Part shown: positions 1 to 6,340 of the stretch, one piece after another
Position numbering within the stretch: position 1 is the first letter of the stretch
Layout of the letters: each line of letters begins with the position of its first letter
NCBI GenBank assembly: GCA_014730295.1
Contig: WJIN01000005.1
Coordinates: 1 to 6,995, forward strand
Length of the DNA stretch: 6,995 bases
Direction of reading: 5' to 3'
Origin: Promethearchaeota archaeon
GTDB lineage: Archaea > Asgardarchaeota > Lokiarchaeia > Sigynarchaeales > SOKP01
The notes under the pieces: generated by a model
Database searches by the model: none
What the model saw: only the letters and a program-made list of their open reading frames with translations
Told to the model about the DNA's origin: nothing
Position numbers and translations under genes: made by a program

Positions 1-1095
1 ATCTTGAATGCTAAATGAAAATTTACGTTTAAGCTGTACAATGAAATCAGGAAAAAATCTTTTTTCATAAGTATAGATTTTTTGAATATGTTTATAATTT
101 TCCAGTTTTTCCTTTATTAAAAGCTTATTTTTTCTATCTTTTCCTCGAAGAAAAATGCAACCATAATTTCCAACTAAACTTAGAACTTTCGTTTTATTAA
201 TTTCTTTATTTTTGAATGCTAACTTTGATTTTTCTTTAGCTTTTCCAGATTTCAAGGATGTTATTATTCTCTTTAGAAAGGGGGCCTTCCTAAATAATTC
301 AATTGTTAATTTGATATAATTATCGAATAGGGTCCTAATTTTGGAATTAAAATTACCATTAATATTTCTAATCCCATGTTTTTCGAGCCATCGTTTAATA
401 TTCAGTTTATATGAATAATATTTTAACCCATGATCACTGAAAATTATAAGATTATCAATATCATGTTTTAAAATTTCCCCTATGAAATTGTCTATTAATT
501 CATACCCAAGATTAAACAGTTTTTTTAATTTTCTAGGTTCAATTCCATATCTATGAGAAAGTGAATCAGGTAACCTAATAACATAAGTTAGTAAATTAAA
601 ATCTTCTTCGAGTTTTTTTAAAAATAATTTTTTTTTAATCTCAAACGCCTTAAATATATCCTTTATGTTTTTTCCATTTATAATCCAATTTTCTTTAATG
701 AAATATTTCAATTCAACAGGATAACAATTTAATTTTGGAGATAACATTCCTGAAATCATTTCACCATTTATTTTCCAAGTAGGATAAGTACCTGGAACAT
801 TCAGAACAAATTGCTTAAAATCTTCTATCGAAAATATTGATTTTTCTCTCCAAATATGAGAATTAAATATACCTATTTGAGGATGATCAAACCAATAATA
901 ATCAAGTTCCTCAGGATTCAATCCTGAGAAAAGACAAGGCCAAGAAGGAATAGTCACAGGAGGAACTGTGCTTATAAGTTTGGAATAACAACCTTTTTTA
1001 ATAAATCTTTTAAAATTTGGGAGTTTATTTTTTAATATTTGGTCTATAATAAAATCAAAATTTCCACCATCTATACCTAAAATTACATTTTTCAT
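1..1095 (-). CDS. Type I phosphodiesterase/nucleotide pyrophosphatase-like protein (3' end cut by window edge)
   Basis: The frame reads from ATG at 1095 without a stop to base 1, giving exactly 365 codons, so the C-terminus lies outside the window. The protein looks like the archaeal AP-superfamily phosphodiesterase group. An N-terminal GIDGG (metal ligand Asp9) is followed by STVPPVTIPSW with the likely nucleophile Thr48, then SGLNPEE. LPDSLSH supplies Asp177 and His181, and FSDHG supplies Asp221 and His222. Residues 306-351 (SLVGNYGCIFLRG, then FFPDFIV) match the C-terminal part of that family. The last metal-binding His, usually further on, would be off the window. No signal peptide or membrane segment is visible, so it is probably cytoplasmic. 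Family members hydrolyse or transfer phosphodiester or phosphonate groups; the substrate here is unknown. It is divergent from a second AP-superfamily gene and next to glycosyltransferases, which suggests a role in glycan metabolism (inference). Confidence 0.9.
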   Translation of the reverse strand, partial: MKNVILGIDGGNFDFIIDQILKNKLPNFKRFIKKGCYSKLISTVPPVTIPSWPCLFSGLNPEELDYYWFDHPQIGIFNSHIWREKSIFSIEDFKQFVLNVPGTYPTWKINGEMISGMLSPKLNCYPVELKYFIKENWIINGKNIKDIFKAFEIKKKLFLKKLEEDFNLLTYVIRLPDSLSHRYGIEPRKLKKLFNLGYELIDNFIGEILKHDIDNLIIFSDHGLKYYSYKLNIKRWLEKHGIRNINGNFNSKIRTLFDNYIKLTIELFRKAPFLKRIITSLKSGKAKEKSKLAFKNKEINKTKVLSLVGNYGCIFLRGKDRKNKLLIKEKLENYKHIQKIYTYEKRFFPDFIVQLKRKFSFSIQD

Positions 1096-1142
1096 ATCTA
1101 TAACAACATTTAATCCAAGACTAGATAGTTCTTCTAATTTAA

Positions 1143-1166
1143 TATTATATATATAAATACTATATT
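1143..1166. promoter_or_regulatory. AT-only core of the divergent intergenic region, candidate TATA boxes
   Basis: The 142 bp between the divergent starts contains an almost pure A/T block, with TATATATATAAATA at 1146-1159. Read on the minus strand it gives TTTATATATATA, about 50 bp before the ATG at 1095, which would suit a TATA box with a roughly 25-base leader. Its position for the plus-strand gene at 1238 is less good. The assignment rests on base composition and spacing only. Confidence 0.4.
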
Positions 1167-1204
1167 AAGTCGATTTAATAATTAGAATCTTACTCAATAG
1201 ACAA

Positions 1205-1220
1205 AATTTTTAGATAATAA
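1205..1220 (+). promoter_or_regulatory. Candidate TATA-like element for the gene at 1238
   Basis: AATTTTTAGATAATAA lies 18-33 bp upstream of the ATG at 1238, and no purine-rich ribosome binding site precedes that ATG. If this is the TATA element, transcription would begin at or near the start codon and make a leaderless mRNA, as is common in archaea. The whole region is AT-rich, so the call is weak. Confidence 0.25.
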
Positions 1221-1237
1221 TTTCATTTAACGAAACA

Positions 1238-2125
1238 ATGGAATATAAAAATATCATAAAAACTATAAATTCAATTTTAGAACCCTATAAATTTAGAAAT
1301 ATCATTCTTCAAAAAATTTTGTCAATATTGAATCATAGAAATTGTAATTTTAGCATATTTGATGAGAATTGGGATAATCTAATAATATTAGATGCATGTA
1401 GATTCGATTTTTTTCTTCATTTTTTTAATAAGTATAAAATGCCCGGTAATTTAGAAAAGAGGATTTCAAGAGGAGCTCATACAATCTCTTTTCTTAAAAA
1501 AAATTTCACTAAGAGAAATAAATATAAAGATATTATATACATTTCTGCAAATCCATATGTTTCGAAATATCTATCAAATTCATTCTATAAATTAATTCCT
1601 GCATGGAAAGAAGGTTGGAATCAAAAAGAGAAAACTGTATTACCAGAATATATGCTAAATATAACAAAACAAATAGTAGAAAGATATCCCAATAAAAAAT
1701 TTATTATTCATTTTATGCAACCACATTATCCTTATATTAGAATCAATTTAGGGAAAAAAGATCAAGAAAGTAACTTTATAAATTGGTATAGTGCAAGAAT
1801 ATACAAATCTATGGCATTAGATCAACATTTAGTAGGCTATATGAATAATCTTAGAATTGCCTTAAAGTATGTAAATAAACTAATTAGTCTTCTAAAAGGG
1901 AAAATCATTATAACATCAGACCACGGTGAAGCATTTGGAGAATGGGTTCATTCCTTTATTCCAATTAAATTTTATGGTCACCGAATTGGAGTAAGAATAC
2001 CCGCGACAATTGAAATACCCTGGTTAGTAGTTAATAAATCAAAAATGAGTTTAGAATCATCGGAAAATGAAAAAGAAAAAATTATATCAAAAATAAATGA
2101 ATTAAGAAAAGTAAAAAAAATTTAG
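1238..2125 (+). CDS. Sulfatase-like alkaline-phosphatase-superfamily protein
   Basis: This 295-residue protein has no signal peptide or membrane segment. It shows the signature of a compact archaeal 'sulfatase-like' group. DNLIILDACRFD holds metal ligand Asp52. SRGAHT (77-82) places the candidate nucleophile at Thr82 or Ser77. ISANPYV lies at 102-108, HFMQPHYPY at 158-166 with His158 and His163, ITSDHGE at 225-231 with Asp228 and His229, and YGH at 246-248 with His248, followed by IPWL. The CxPxR motif for formylglycine in true sulfatases is absent, so phosphoester or phosphodiester chemistry, or an esterase of unknown substrate, is at least as likely as sulfate hydrolysis. The C-terminal 25 residues are charged and probably disordered. 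Only 13 bp separate it from the following glycosyltransferase, so the two are probably cotranscribed and act on the same glycan (inference). ATG at 1238 is chosen because it gives a full-length family member and follows a TATA-like element. Confidence 0.9.
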   Translation: MEYKNIIKTINSILEPYKFRNIILQKILSILNHRNCNFSIFDENWDNLIILDACRFDFFLHFFNKYKMPGNLEKRISRGAHTISFLKKNFTKRNKYKDIIYISANPYVSKYLSNSFYKLIPAWKEGWNQKEKTVLPEYMLNITKQIVERYPNKKFIIHFMQPHYPYIRINLGKKDQESNFINWYSARIYKSMALDQHLVGYMNNLRIALKYVNKLISLLKGKIIITSDHGEAFGEWVHSFIPIKFYGHRIGVRIPATIEIPWLVVNKSKMSLESSENEKEKIISKINELRKVKKI

Positions 2126-2131
2126 GTAGGT
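2125..2131 (+). promoter_or_regulatory. Shine-Dalgarno-like site that supports a TTG start
   Basis: GGTAGGT overlaps the last base of the upstream stop codon and sits 7 bases before the TTG at 2139. The spacing supports TTG as the true start; the resulting N-terminus MKVLISIS is a normal first beta strand for a GT-B glycosyltransferase. Confidence 0.6.
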
Positions 2132-2138
2132 ATCAATA

Positions 2139-3251
2139 TTGAAAGTATTAATTTCTATATCTAATCCGGAAAAAAATCGACAAAAAGACTATTACTTCAT
2201 AAATTTAGTAAATCAACTAAGAAATGAGGGAATTCAGGTAAATTATTTAAAAAATTCGCTTCTCTTTCCTCTGAGTAGAAACTTGATTCTAAAAGGAATT
2301 AAAATACTAAATATTCATTGGATTAATAGTTTTACAAACTTTTCCAGAAAACCAATTAAAACGATTATCGGTACGCTGGTTTTTATAATTGATATACTAA
2401 TTGCTAAAATCTTTCTTAAAACTAAAATTATATGGACCATCCATAATTTGTATAGCCATGAATTCTTTTATCCAAAACTTGAACATATCGTTAGAAAGAA
2501 TTTTGCAAGGATTTCAGATTATTTAGTTGTACATTGTAAAAAAGCTAAATCTATAATCGCCCAGGAATTTAAAATTAATCAAAAGAAAATAGAAGTAATC
2601 CCTCATGGAAATTATATAAAAAATTATCCAAATAATATTTCAATGAAAGATTCAAGAGAGCTTTTAAATATTAACCAAAATGATTTCATTTTTCTTCATT
2701 TTGGGAGAATAAGACCTCATAAAAATGTCGAACTCGTTATCAAATCCTTTGAAGAGATTCAATACTCCGGAGTCAAGCTAATGATTGTAGGGAATCCCTT
2801 GAGATCTAATTATAGTAAAATTTATAATTTAGTTGAAAACAAAGAAAATATTTTTAATAGATTAGAATTCATACCCGATGATGAAGTACAAATTTACATG
2901 AATGCGGCTGATATTATTATTCTTTCATATAAAAAGATTTTAACTTCAGGAGAGGCACTACTGGCGATGAGTTTTAATAAACCATTAATCGCTCCTTATT
3001 TAGGATGTTTAGTAGATGTATTGGATAAAGATAATACTTTCTTTTATAAATATAATTCTAAAAAAAGTTTAATGAAAGCTTTAGAAAAAAGTTTAGGAAA
3101 TCGTTCGATACTTAACGATATGGGCCGAATTAGTTATTTAAAATCCAAGAGTTATGATTGGAATGAAATTGCTAAAAAATATATAAAAACTTATGATAAA
3201 CCTAAAAAGAAAAATAATAGAATTAGAGCCTACAAGGACTTTAATAGATAA
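2139..3251 (+). CDS. GT-B fold glycosyltransferase, family 4 type
   Basis: The 370-residue protein is full length for a family-4 glycosyltransferase. It transfers a sugar from a nucleotide-activated donor to an acceptor, probably at the cytoplasmic face of the membrane. The N-terminal acceptor domain begins with MKVLISIS and has NIHWIN (58-63) and WTIHNLYSHE (99-108). The linker contains IPHGNY (154-159). The C-terminal donor domain has HFGRIRPHKN (187-196), with Arg190 and Lys195 as likely phosphate contacts, and LTSGEALLAMSFNKP (268-282). This last segment is the variant in which TSG-x-LLA replaces the usual EPFG-x-xxLEA, as seen in a recognised subgroup. A hydrophobic stretch at 75-93 may hold the protein against the membrane. 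The tail (353-370) is lysine- and arginine-rich. It follows the sulfatase-like gene by 13 bp and is preceded by a good ribosome binding site. The sugar and acceptor cannot be read from sequence. Confidence 0.92.
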   Translation: MKVLISISNPEKNRQKDYYFINLVNQLRNEGIQVNYLKNSLLFPLSRNLILKGIKILNIHWINSFTNFSRKPIKTIIGTLVFIIDILIAKIFLKTKIIWTIHNLYSHEFFYPKLEHIVRKNFARISDYLVVHCKKAKSIIAQEFKINQKKIEVIPHGNYIKNYPNNISMKDSRELLNINQNDFIFLHFGRIRPHKNVELVIKSFEEIQYSGVKLMIVGNPLRSNYSKIYNLVENKENIFNRLEFIPDDEVQIYMNAADIIILSYKKILTSGEALLAMSFNKPLIAPYLGCLVDVLDKDNTFFYKYNSKKSLMKALEKSLGNRSILNDMGRISYLKSKSYDWNEIAKKYIKTYDKPKKKNNRIRAYKDFNR

Positions 3252-3294
3252 TAAATGTTATCAAATTTGGAAATAATTTATTTTATATTTTAGT

Positions 3295-3825
3295 ATGAAA
3301 AAAATTATCTTGAAAATATCATTTCTGAAAGTTAATCTGCTTAGATGATATGATTTAAAAATCTATCAGAATCTAATCTGTAAGAACGGAGAAACACAAA
3401 GATTAAAAGATCTAACTAAAGATTTAGATCTAAAAGATATTAATACCTTTGTAGGAGAATTTAGTGAGTAGAATAGAAATTATTTTTAAAAATTATCGGA
3501 TTTATTTATTATGACTCCAAAATTAAAAAAAAAATTCCATTGAAGGATTTGGAATTGTCTTTTTAGAAGCAAACTTTTATAAATTACCTTGTATTGGTTC
3601 AGACCATTATGGTGTTAGAACAGCTATTATAGACGGAGAGAGTGGTTTTTTAATTGAACCTAATAATCTCTCCCAACTTAAAGACAAAATAATGGAATTA
3701 TATAGGGATGAGAGTTTAAGAGAAAGAATTGTGAATTTGGATACGAAAGAGTAGTTAGAGATTACACATGGGATAAAGTAGTAAATGAATACATCGAGAC
3801 TTTTATAAACTTATCCCGTTTATAA
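3295..3825 (+). pseudogene. Decayed family-4 glycosyltransferase, C-terminal half
   Basis: Three reading-frame segments together encode the donor-binding domain of a GT4 enzyme. Frame A from about 3358 gives NLICKNGE, RLKDLTKDLDLKDINTF, VGEFSE and then KLSDLFIMTPKL. After a ten-A run (3525-3534) the next frame gives NSIEGFGIVFLEANFYKLP, CIGSDHYGV and DGESGFLIEP. Near 3733-3739 the frame changes back to give GYERVVRDYTWDKVV and a stop at 3823-3825. In-frame stops lie at 3346 (TGA), 3469 (TAG) and 3487 (TAA). The EGFGIVFLEAN motif is the classic GT4 E-x7-E region and differs from the variant in the intact upstream gene, so this is a different subfamily and not a tandem copy. An ATG at 3295 (MKKIILKIS) shares frame A and may be the original start, in which case an internal deletion removed most of the N-terminal domain; this part is uncertain. 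Stops of three kinds argue against recoding. Assembly error could explain the homopolymer shift but hardly all five lesions. Confidence 0.88.
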
Positions 3826-3994
3826 TTAGATGATGATAATATACCAAGATTTATTTAATTTAGAATTTTTACATCTTTAGATTATTTAATTTTGCAAATT
3901 TTCAATTAAAATAATAACCTTTATGACATATGAATTAAATACTTCTTTAAAATTTCAAAATTGAGATATTAAATAAAATATATCTGACTTTAGA
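3826..3994. other. Intergenic region, no gene seen
   Basis: These 169 bases after the pseudogene are extremely AT-rich. They show no readable protein remnant, repeat or structured RNA in either strand. They probably carry the promoter of the following gene. Confidence 0.6.
3966..3983 (+). promoter_or_regulatory. Candidate TATA box for the membrane glycosyltransferase
   Basis: ATATTAAATAAAATATAT lies 12-29 bp upstream of the ATG at 3995, and no Shine-Dalgarno-like sequence follows it. The spacing suits a leaderless or nearly leaderless archaeal transcript. Evidence is spacing and composition only. Confidence 0.3.
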
Positions 3995-5197
3995 ATGATT
4001 TTTTTTCATAATTTTATTAACCTTGTAAATTGGCTTTTAGATTTCATTAAAAATCCGAATACATTAATTTTTATTTTTGTGTTTATCATTTTATATAATT
4101 TAATCCTAATAACAATTTTTGACAAGAAAGCGTTAAGATTAATAAAATCCTTTCAGAGTATTAGAAATTTAACCCTTAAAGATTTAAAAACTATTCCTAA
4201 GATTACATTTGTTATCCCAGCATGGAACGAGAATGAAAGGCTAGATGAGGTATTACGAAATTTAAAAAATCTTAATTACCCCAAATTTGAAGTTATTCTT
4301 AATGCTGGTGGAAATTCAATTACAAATAGGATTGCTGATTCATATAAAACAGTACATGGCTTCACAATCTTAAAGCAGAAAAAAGGAAAAGGGAAAATCA
4401 GAGCGATAAATGACTGTTTGAAATATGTTCAAGGAGGTTTAGTTTATATAATCGATGCAGATGTGATTATTTCTGATGAGTTACTTTTAAACATGATTTT
4501 TCAAATAATAAATAAAGATGAAGATATAGTAGTGTCTGCTCCTAAACCGCATAAAAATATTAGAAATAAAGACCTTGTAAAATACTTGTATATGACTCAA
4601 AATCCTGAATTTCGAAAAAACCCCTCTCAACTTGCTAAAACTGTTGGTCCAAATACAATCTATAACTATAATGTCATTAAAACAATTGGTAAATTTTCTG
4701 AAGGGATCTATTCAGACGATAATTTAGTCATTGCTGAGGATCTTTTTAATTATAACTATCATATTTTCTATTTGAGAGGATATTTGGGGGAATTTTATAT
4801 AGCATCTACAGTTTCCGAATATTTAAATCAAAATATCAGATGGATTGGGAATTCATATTTACGAAAAAAAAGAAAGAGGAAAAGAGTATATCAATTAAAA
4901 TTCTTTTTATATTTCTTTCTTTCAATTTATATATACATTTTTCCAATTTTTGCATTTATTCATATAACTTTTTTTTGGTTATATCTATTCTTATTAGTTC
5001 AGCTATATTCTAAAAGGATAAGGAAAATTATTTTCTTTAAGAAATTAACAAAAGATTATAACTTTATAAAAACTAACACAGTTTTTTATTTAAAAATATT
5101 TTTTTATATTTATTTAGAATCTCTTGCGAAAATCTTAGCTGCTATCGAGATTATTTTTTTAAAGAAGAAATATAAAAAGAGAAAAAACTTGGATTAA
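3995..5197 (+). CDS. Membrane-bound GT-A (family 2) glycosyltransferase with QxxRW motif
   Basis: A 400-residue integral membrane enzyme. A transmembrane helix at about 22-42 precedes the catalytic domain. VIPAWNENERL (74-84) is the nucleotide-binding start of family 2, KGKGKIRAIND (130-140) follows, and IIDADVI (152-158) carries the metal-binding DxD as Asp154-x-Asp156. AED (247-249) provides the likely catalytic base Asp249, and QNIRW (279-283) is the QxxRW motif found in cellulose-, chitin- and hyaluronan-synthase-like enzymes. Two or three further hydrophobic helices occupy about 300-337 and 362-388. The usual second Asp motif after the first Rossmann unit (DDGS-like) is replaced by NAGGNSIT (103-110). 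The strongly basic run KKRKRKR (291-297) directly after QxxRW probably sits at the cytoplasmic membrane face. The architecture suits synthesis, and perhaps export, of a polysaccharide or transfer to a lipid-linked sugar; product unknown. The next gene begins 46 bp downstream, so cotranscription is likely. Confidence 0.92.
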   Translation: MIFFHNFINLVNWLLDFIKNPNTLIFIFVFIILYNLILITIFDKKALRLIKSFQSIRNLTLKDLKTIPKITFVIPAWNENERLDEVLRNLKNLNYPKFEVILNAGGNSITNRIADSYKTVHGFTILKQKKGKGKIRAINDCLKYVQGGLVYIIDADVIISDELLLNMIFQIINKDEDIVVSAPKPHKNIRNKDLVKYLYMTQNPEFRKNPSQLAKTVGPNTIYNYNVIKTIGKFSEGIYSDDNLVIAEDLFNYNYHIFYLRGYLGEFYIASTVSEYLNQNIRWIGNSYLRKKRKRKRVYQLKFFLYFFLSIYIYIFPIFAFIHITFFWLYLFLLVQLYSKRIRKIIFFKKLTKDYNFIKTNTVFYLKIFFYIYLESLAKILAAIEIIFLKKKYKKRKNLD

Positions 5198-5232
5198 TCT
5201 TAAGTGGATTACAATGCATATCAAATAATACT

Positions 5233-5236
5233 AGGA
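5233..5236 (+). promoter_or_regulatory. Weak ribosome binding site for the methyltransferase
   Basis: AGGA is centred about 9 bases before ATG 5244 in an otherwise purine-poor spacer. It favours ATG 5244 over the in-frame ATG at 5301 (Met20), though the first 20 residues have no family motif and the later start cannot be excluded. Confidence 0.4.
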
Positions 5237-5243
5237 ATATAAA

Positions 5244-6305
5244 ATGTTAGCAAAAAGATATAATAGTGATGATAATCCTGTTGTTCCATTAAATCTTACA
5301 ATGAAAAAAAATTTGAGCATTGTAAGGCGAAAAATAATAACAGGTTTTTATAATTTCGAGAAATGTCCATGCTCAGCATGCAGTAGTGATAATTTTAAAA
5401 GTTTATCACATAAAGACCGTTACGGATTACCATTTCAACTAGTAATATGTAAGGAATGCGGTTTGATACAAAATAATCCCAGAATTAAAGAAAAATCATA
5501 TAATGATTATTATAATTCTCACTATCGCAATCTTATATGGGGTTGGGAAAATCCTAATAAAGAACACTATAAATTGGAGTATATAAAGGGTTTAAAAATA
5601 TATGAATATATAGAAAAAGCAAAAATATTAGATAAGCTACCTCACGATGCCTTAATACTTGAGGTAGGATGCGGAACAGGGGGAATTTTGAAACTATTCA
5701 AGGAAAAGGGGCATAAAATTAAAGGGTGCGATTTAGATGAGAAGTACGTAAAATTTGGAAAAAATGAACTAGACCTCGATCTTTATTTTGGCTCTCTTTC
5801 TAGCCTGAAATTAGAAAAGAAGCCTAATTTAATAATATATAATCATGTATTTGAACATATTTTAAATCCAAATGGGGAATTGAAAATACTTAGAAAAGTT
5901 TTAACGAAGGACTCTTATCTTTATATTGAAGTACCTGGAATTTCCAAAATTAAGACAAATTATGAATCTAATTTTTTACAATTTATCCAATTCCATCATA
6001 TATTCTATTTTTCTTTTATATCTCTTCGAAATTTAATGGGTATTAATGGATTCAAGTTAATTTCTGCTGATAACAATATTCGAGCTATTTTCAAGTATGT
6101 TGATGGTTATGAAAAAAAATTTAGAATTATTAACATATATCAAGAAACCCTAAATTATCTAAAATATCTGGAATTTAGAAGAAAAATAATTCTCATGAAG
6201 AAATGGATCTTCTTACCACTTTTCAATTTGATATCTCATGGAAATATTTCAAGTTTTTTAGAAAAGGTCAAATCAATAATTCAATTTTTTAAGCGTAAGT
6301 TATAA
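5244..6305 (+). CDS. SAM-dependent methyltransferase with N-terminal zinc ribbon
   Basis: A 353-residue class I methyltransferase. The N-terminal part has two CxxC pairs, Cys43-x2-Cys46 and Cys69-x2-Cys72, within CPCSACSSDNF and VICKECGLIQNNPR. With the intervening DRYGLPF this is a zinc-binding head found on many sugar and polysaccharide methyltransferases. YNDYYNSHYR (86-95) follows. The Rossmann domain has motif I LEVGCGTGG (139-147), the acidic residue at the end of strand 2 in GCDLDE (Asp163, ribose contact), and motif IV-like YNHVFEHILNP (199-209). VPGISK and the aromatic HHIFYFS (251-257) are typical of the Methyltransf_23-like group. A hydrophobic stretch near 319-331 and a basic tail may associate with membrane. 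The enzyme would transfer a methyl group from SAM to oxygen or carbon of a glycan or activated sugar; the exact acceptor is not readable. It lies 46 bp after the membrane glycosyltransferase, suggesting it modifies that product (inference). Confidence 0.92.
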   Translation: MLAKRYNSDDNPVVPLNLTMKKNLSIVRRKIITGFYNFEKCPCSACSSDNFKSLSHKDRYGLPFQLVICKECGLIQNNPRIKEKSYNDYYNSHYRNLIWGWENPNKEHYKLEYIKGLKIYEYIEKAKILDKLPHDALILEVGCGTGGILKLFKEKGHKIKGCDLDEKYVKFGKNELDLDLYFGSLSSLKLEKKPNLIIYNHVFEHILNPNGELKILRKVLTKDSYLYIEVPGISKIKTNYESNFLQFIQFHHIFYFSFISLRNLMGINGFKLISADNNIRAIFKYVDGYEKKFRIINIYQETLNYLKYLEFRRKIILMKKWIFLPLFNLISHGNISSFLEKVKSIIQFFKRKL

Positions 6306-6340
6306 AAGTAAATTTGCTGAAATAAAATTTCTTTAAAGTT
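6306..6340. other. Short convergent gap between two genes
   Basis: Only 35 bp separate the stops of the methyltransferase and the ligase gene. Both strands contain short T-rich tracts (for example ATTTCTTT near 6327-6334 on the plus strand, and TTTACTTTT on the minus strand) that could act as U-rich archaeal terminators. No GC-rich hairpin is present. Confidence 0.3.

Noticed and set aside
910..928. Perfect 19-base inverted repeat (9-base arms around one central base).
   Set aside because: It lies within the phosphodiesterase coding region at the conserved SGLNPEE segment, and a one-base loop cannot form a normal hairpin. Chance in coding sequence is the simplest explanation.
3295..3348. Possible 17-codon small gene beginning MKKIILKIS.
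   Set aside because: It shares its frame with the glycosyltransferase remnant downstream and has no independent signal, so it is better treated as part of the pseudogene.
3469..3489. TAG and TAA in the relic as possible stop-codon recoding (for example pyrrolysine at TAG).
   Set aside because: TGA, TAG and TAA all interrupt the same frame and two frameshifts follow, so a single recoding mechanism cannot restore the protein.
3252..3994. Long stretch without an intact gene considered for an RNA gene, repeat array or mobile-element scar.
   Set aside because: Most of it is explained by the glycosyltransferase relic. The rest is AT-rich without direct repeats, inverted terminal repeats, GC-rich helices or transposase fragments.
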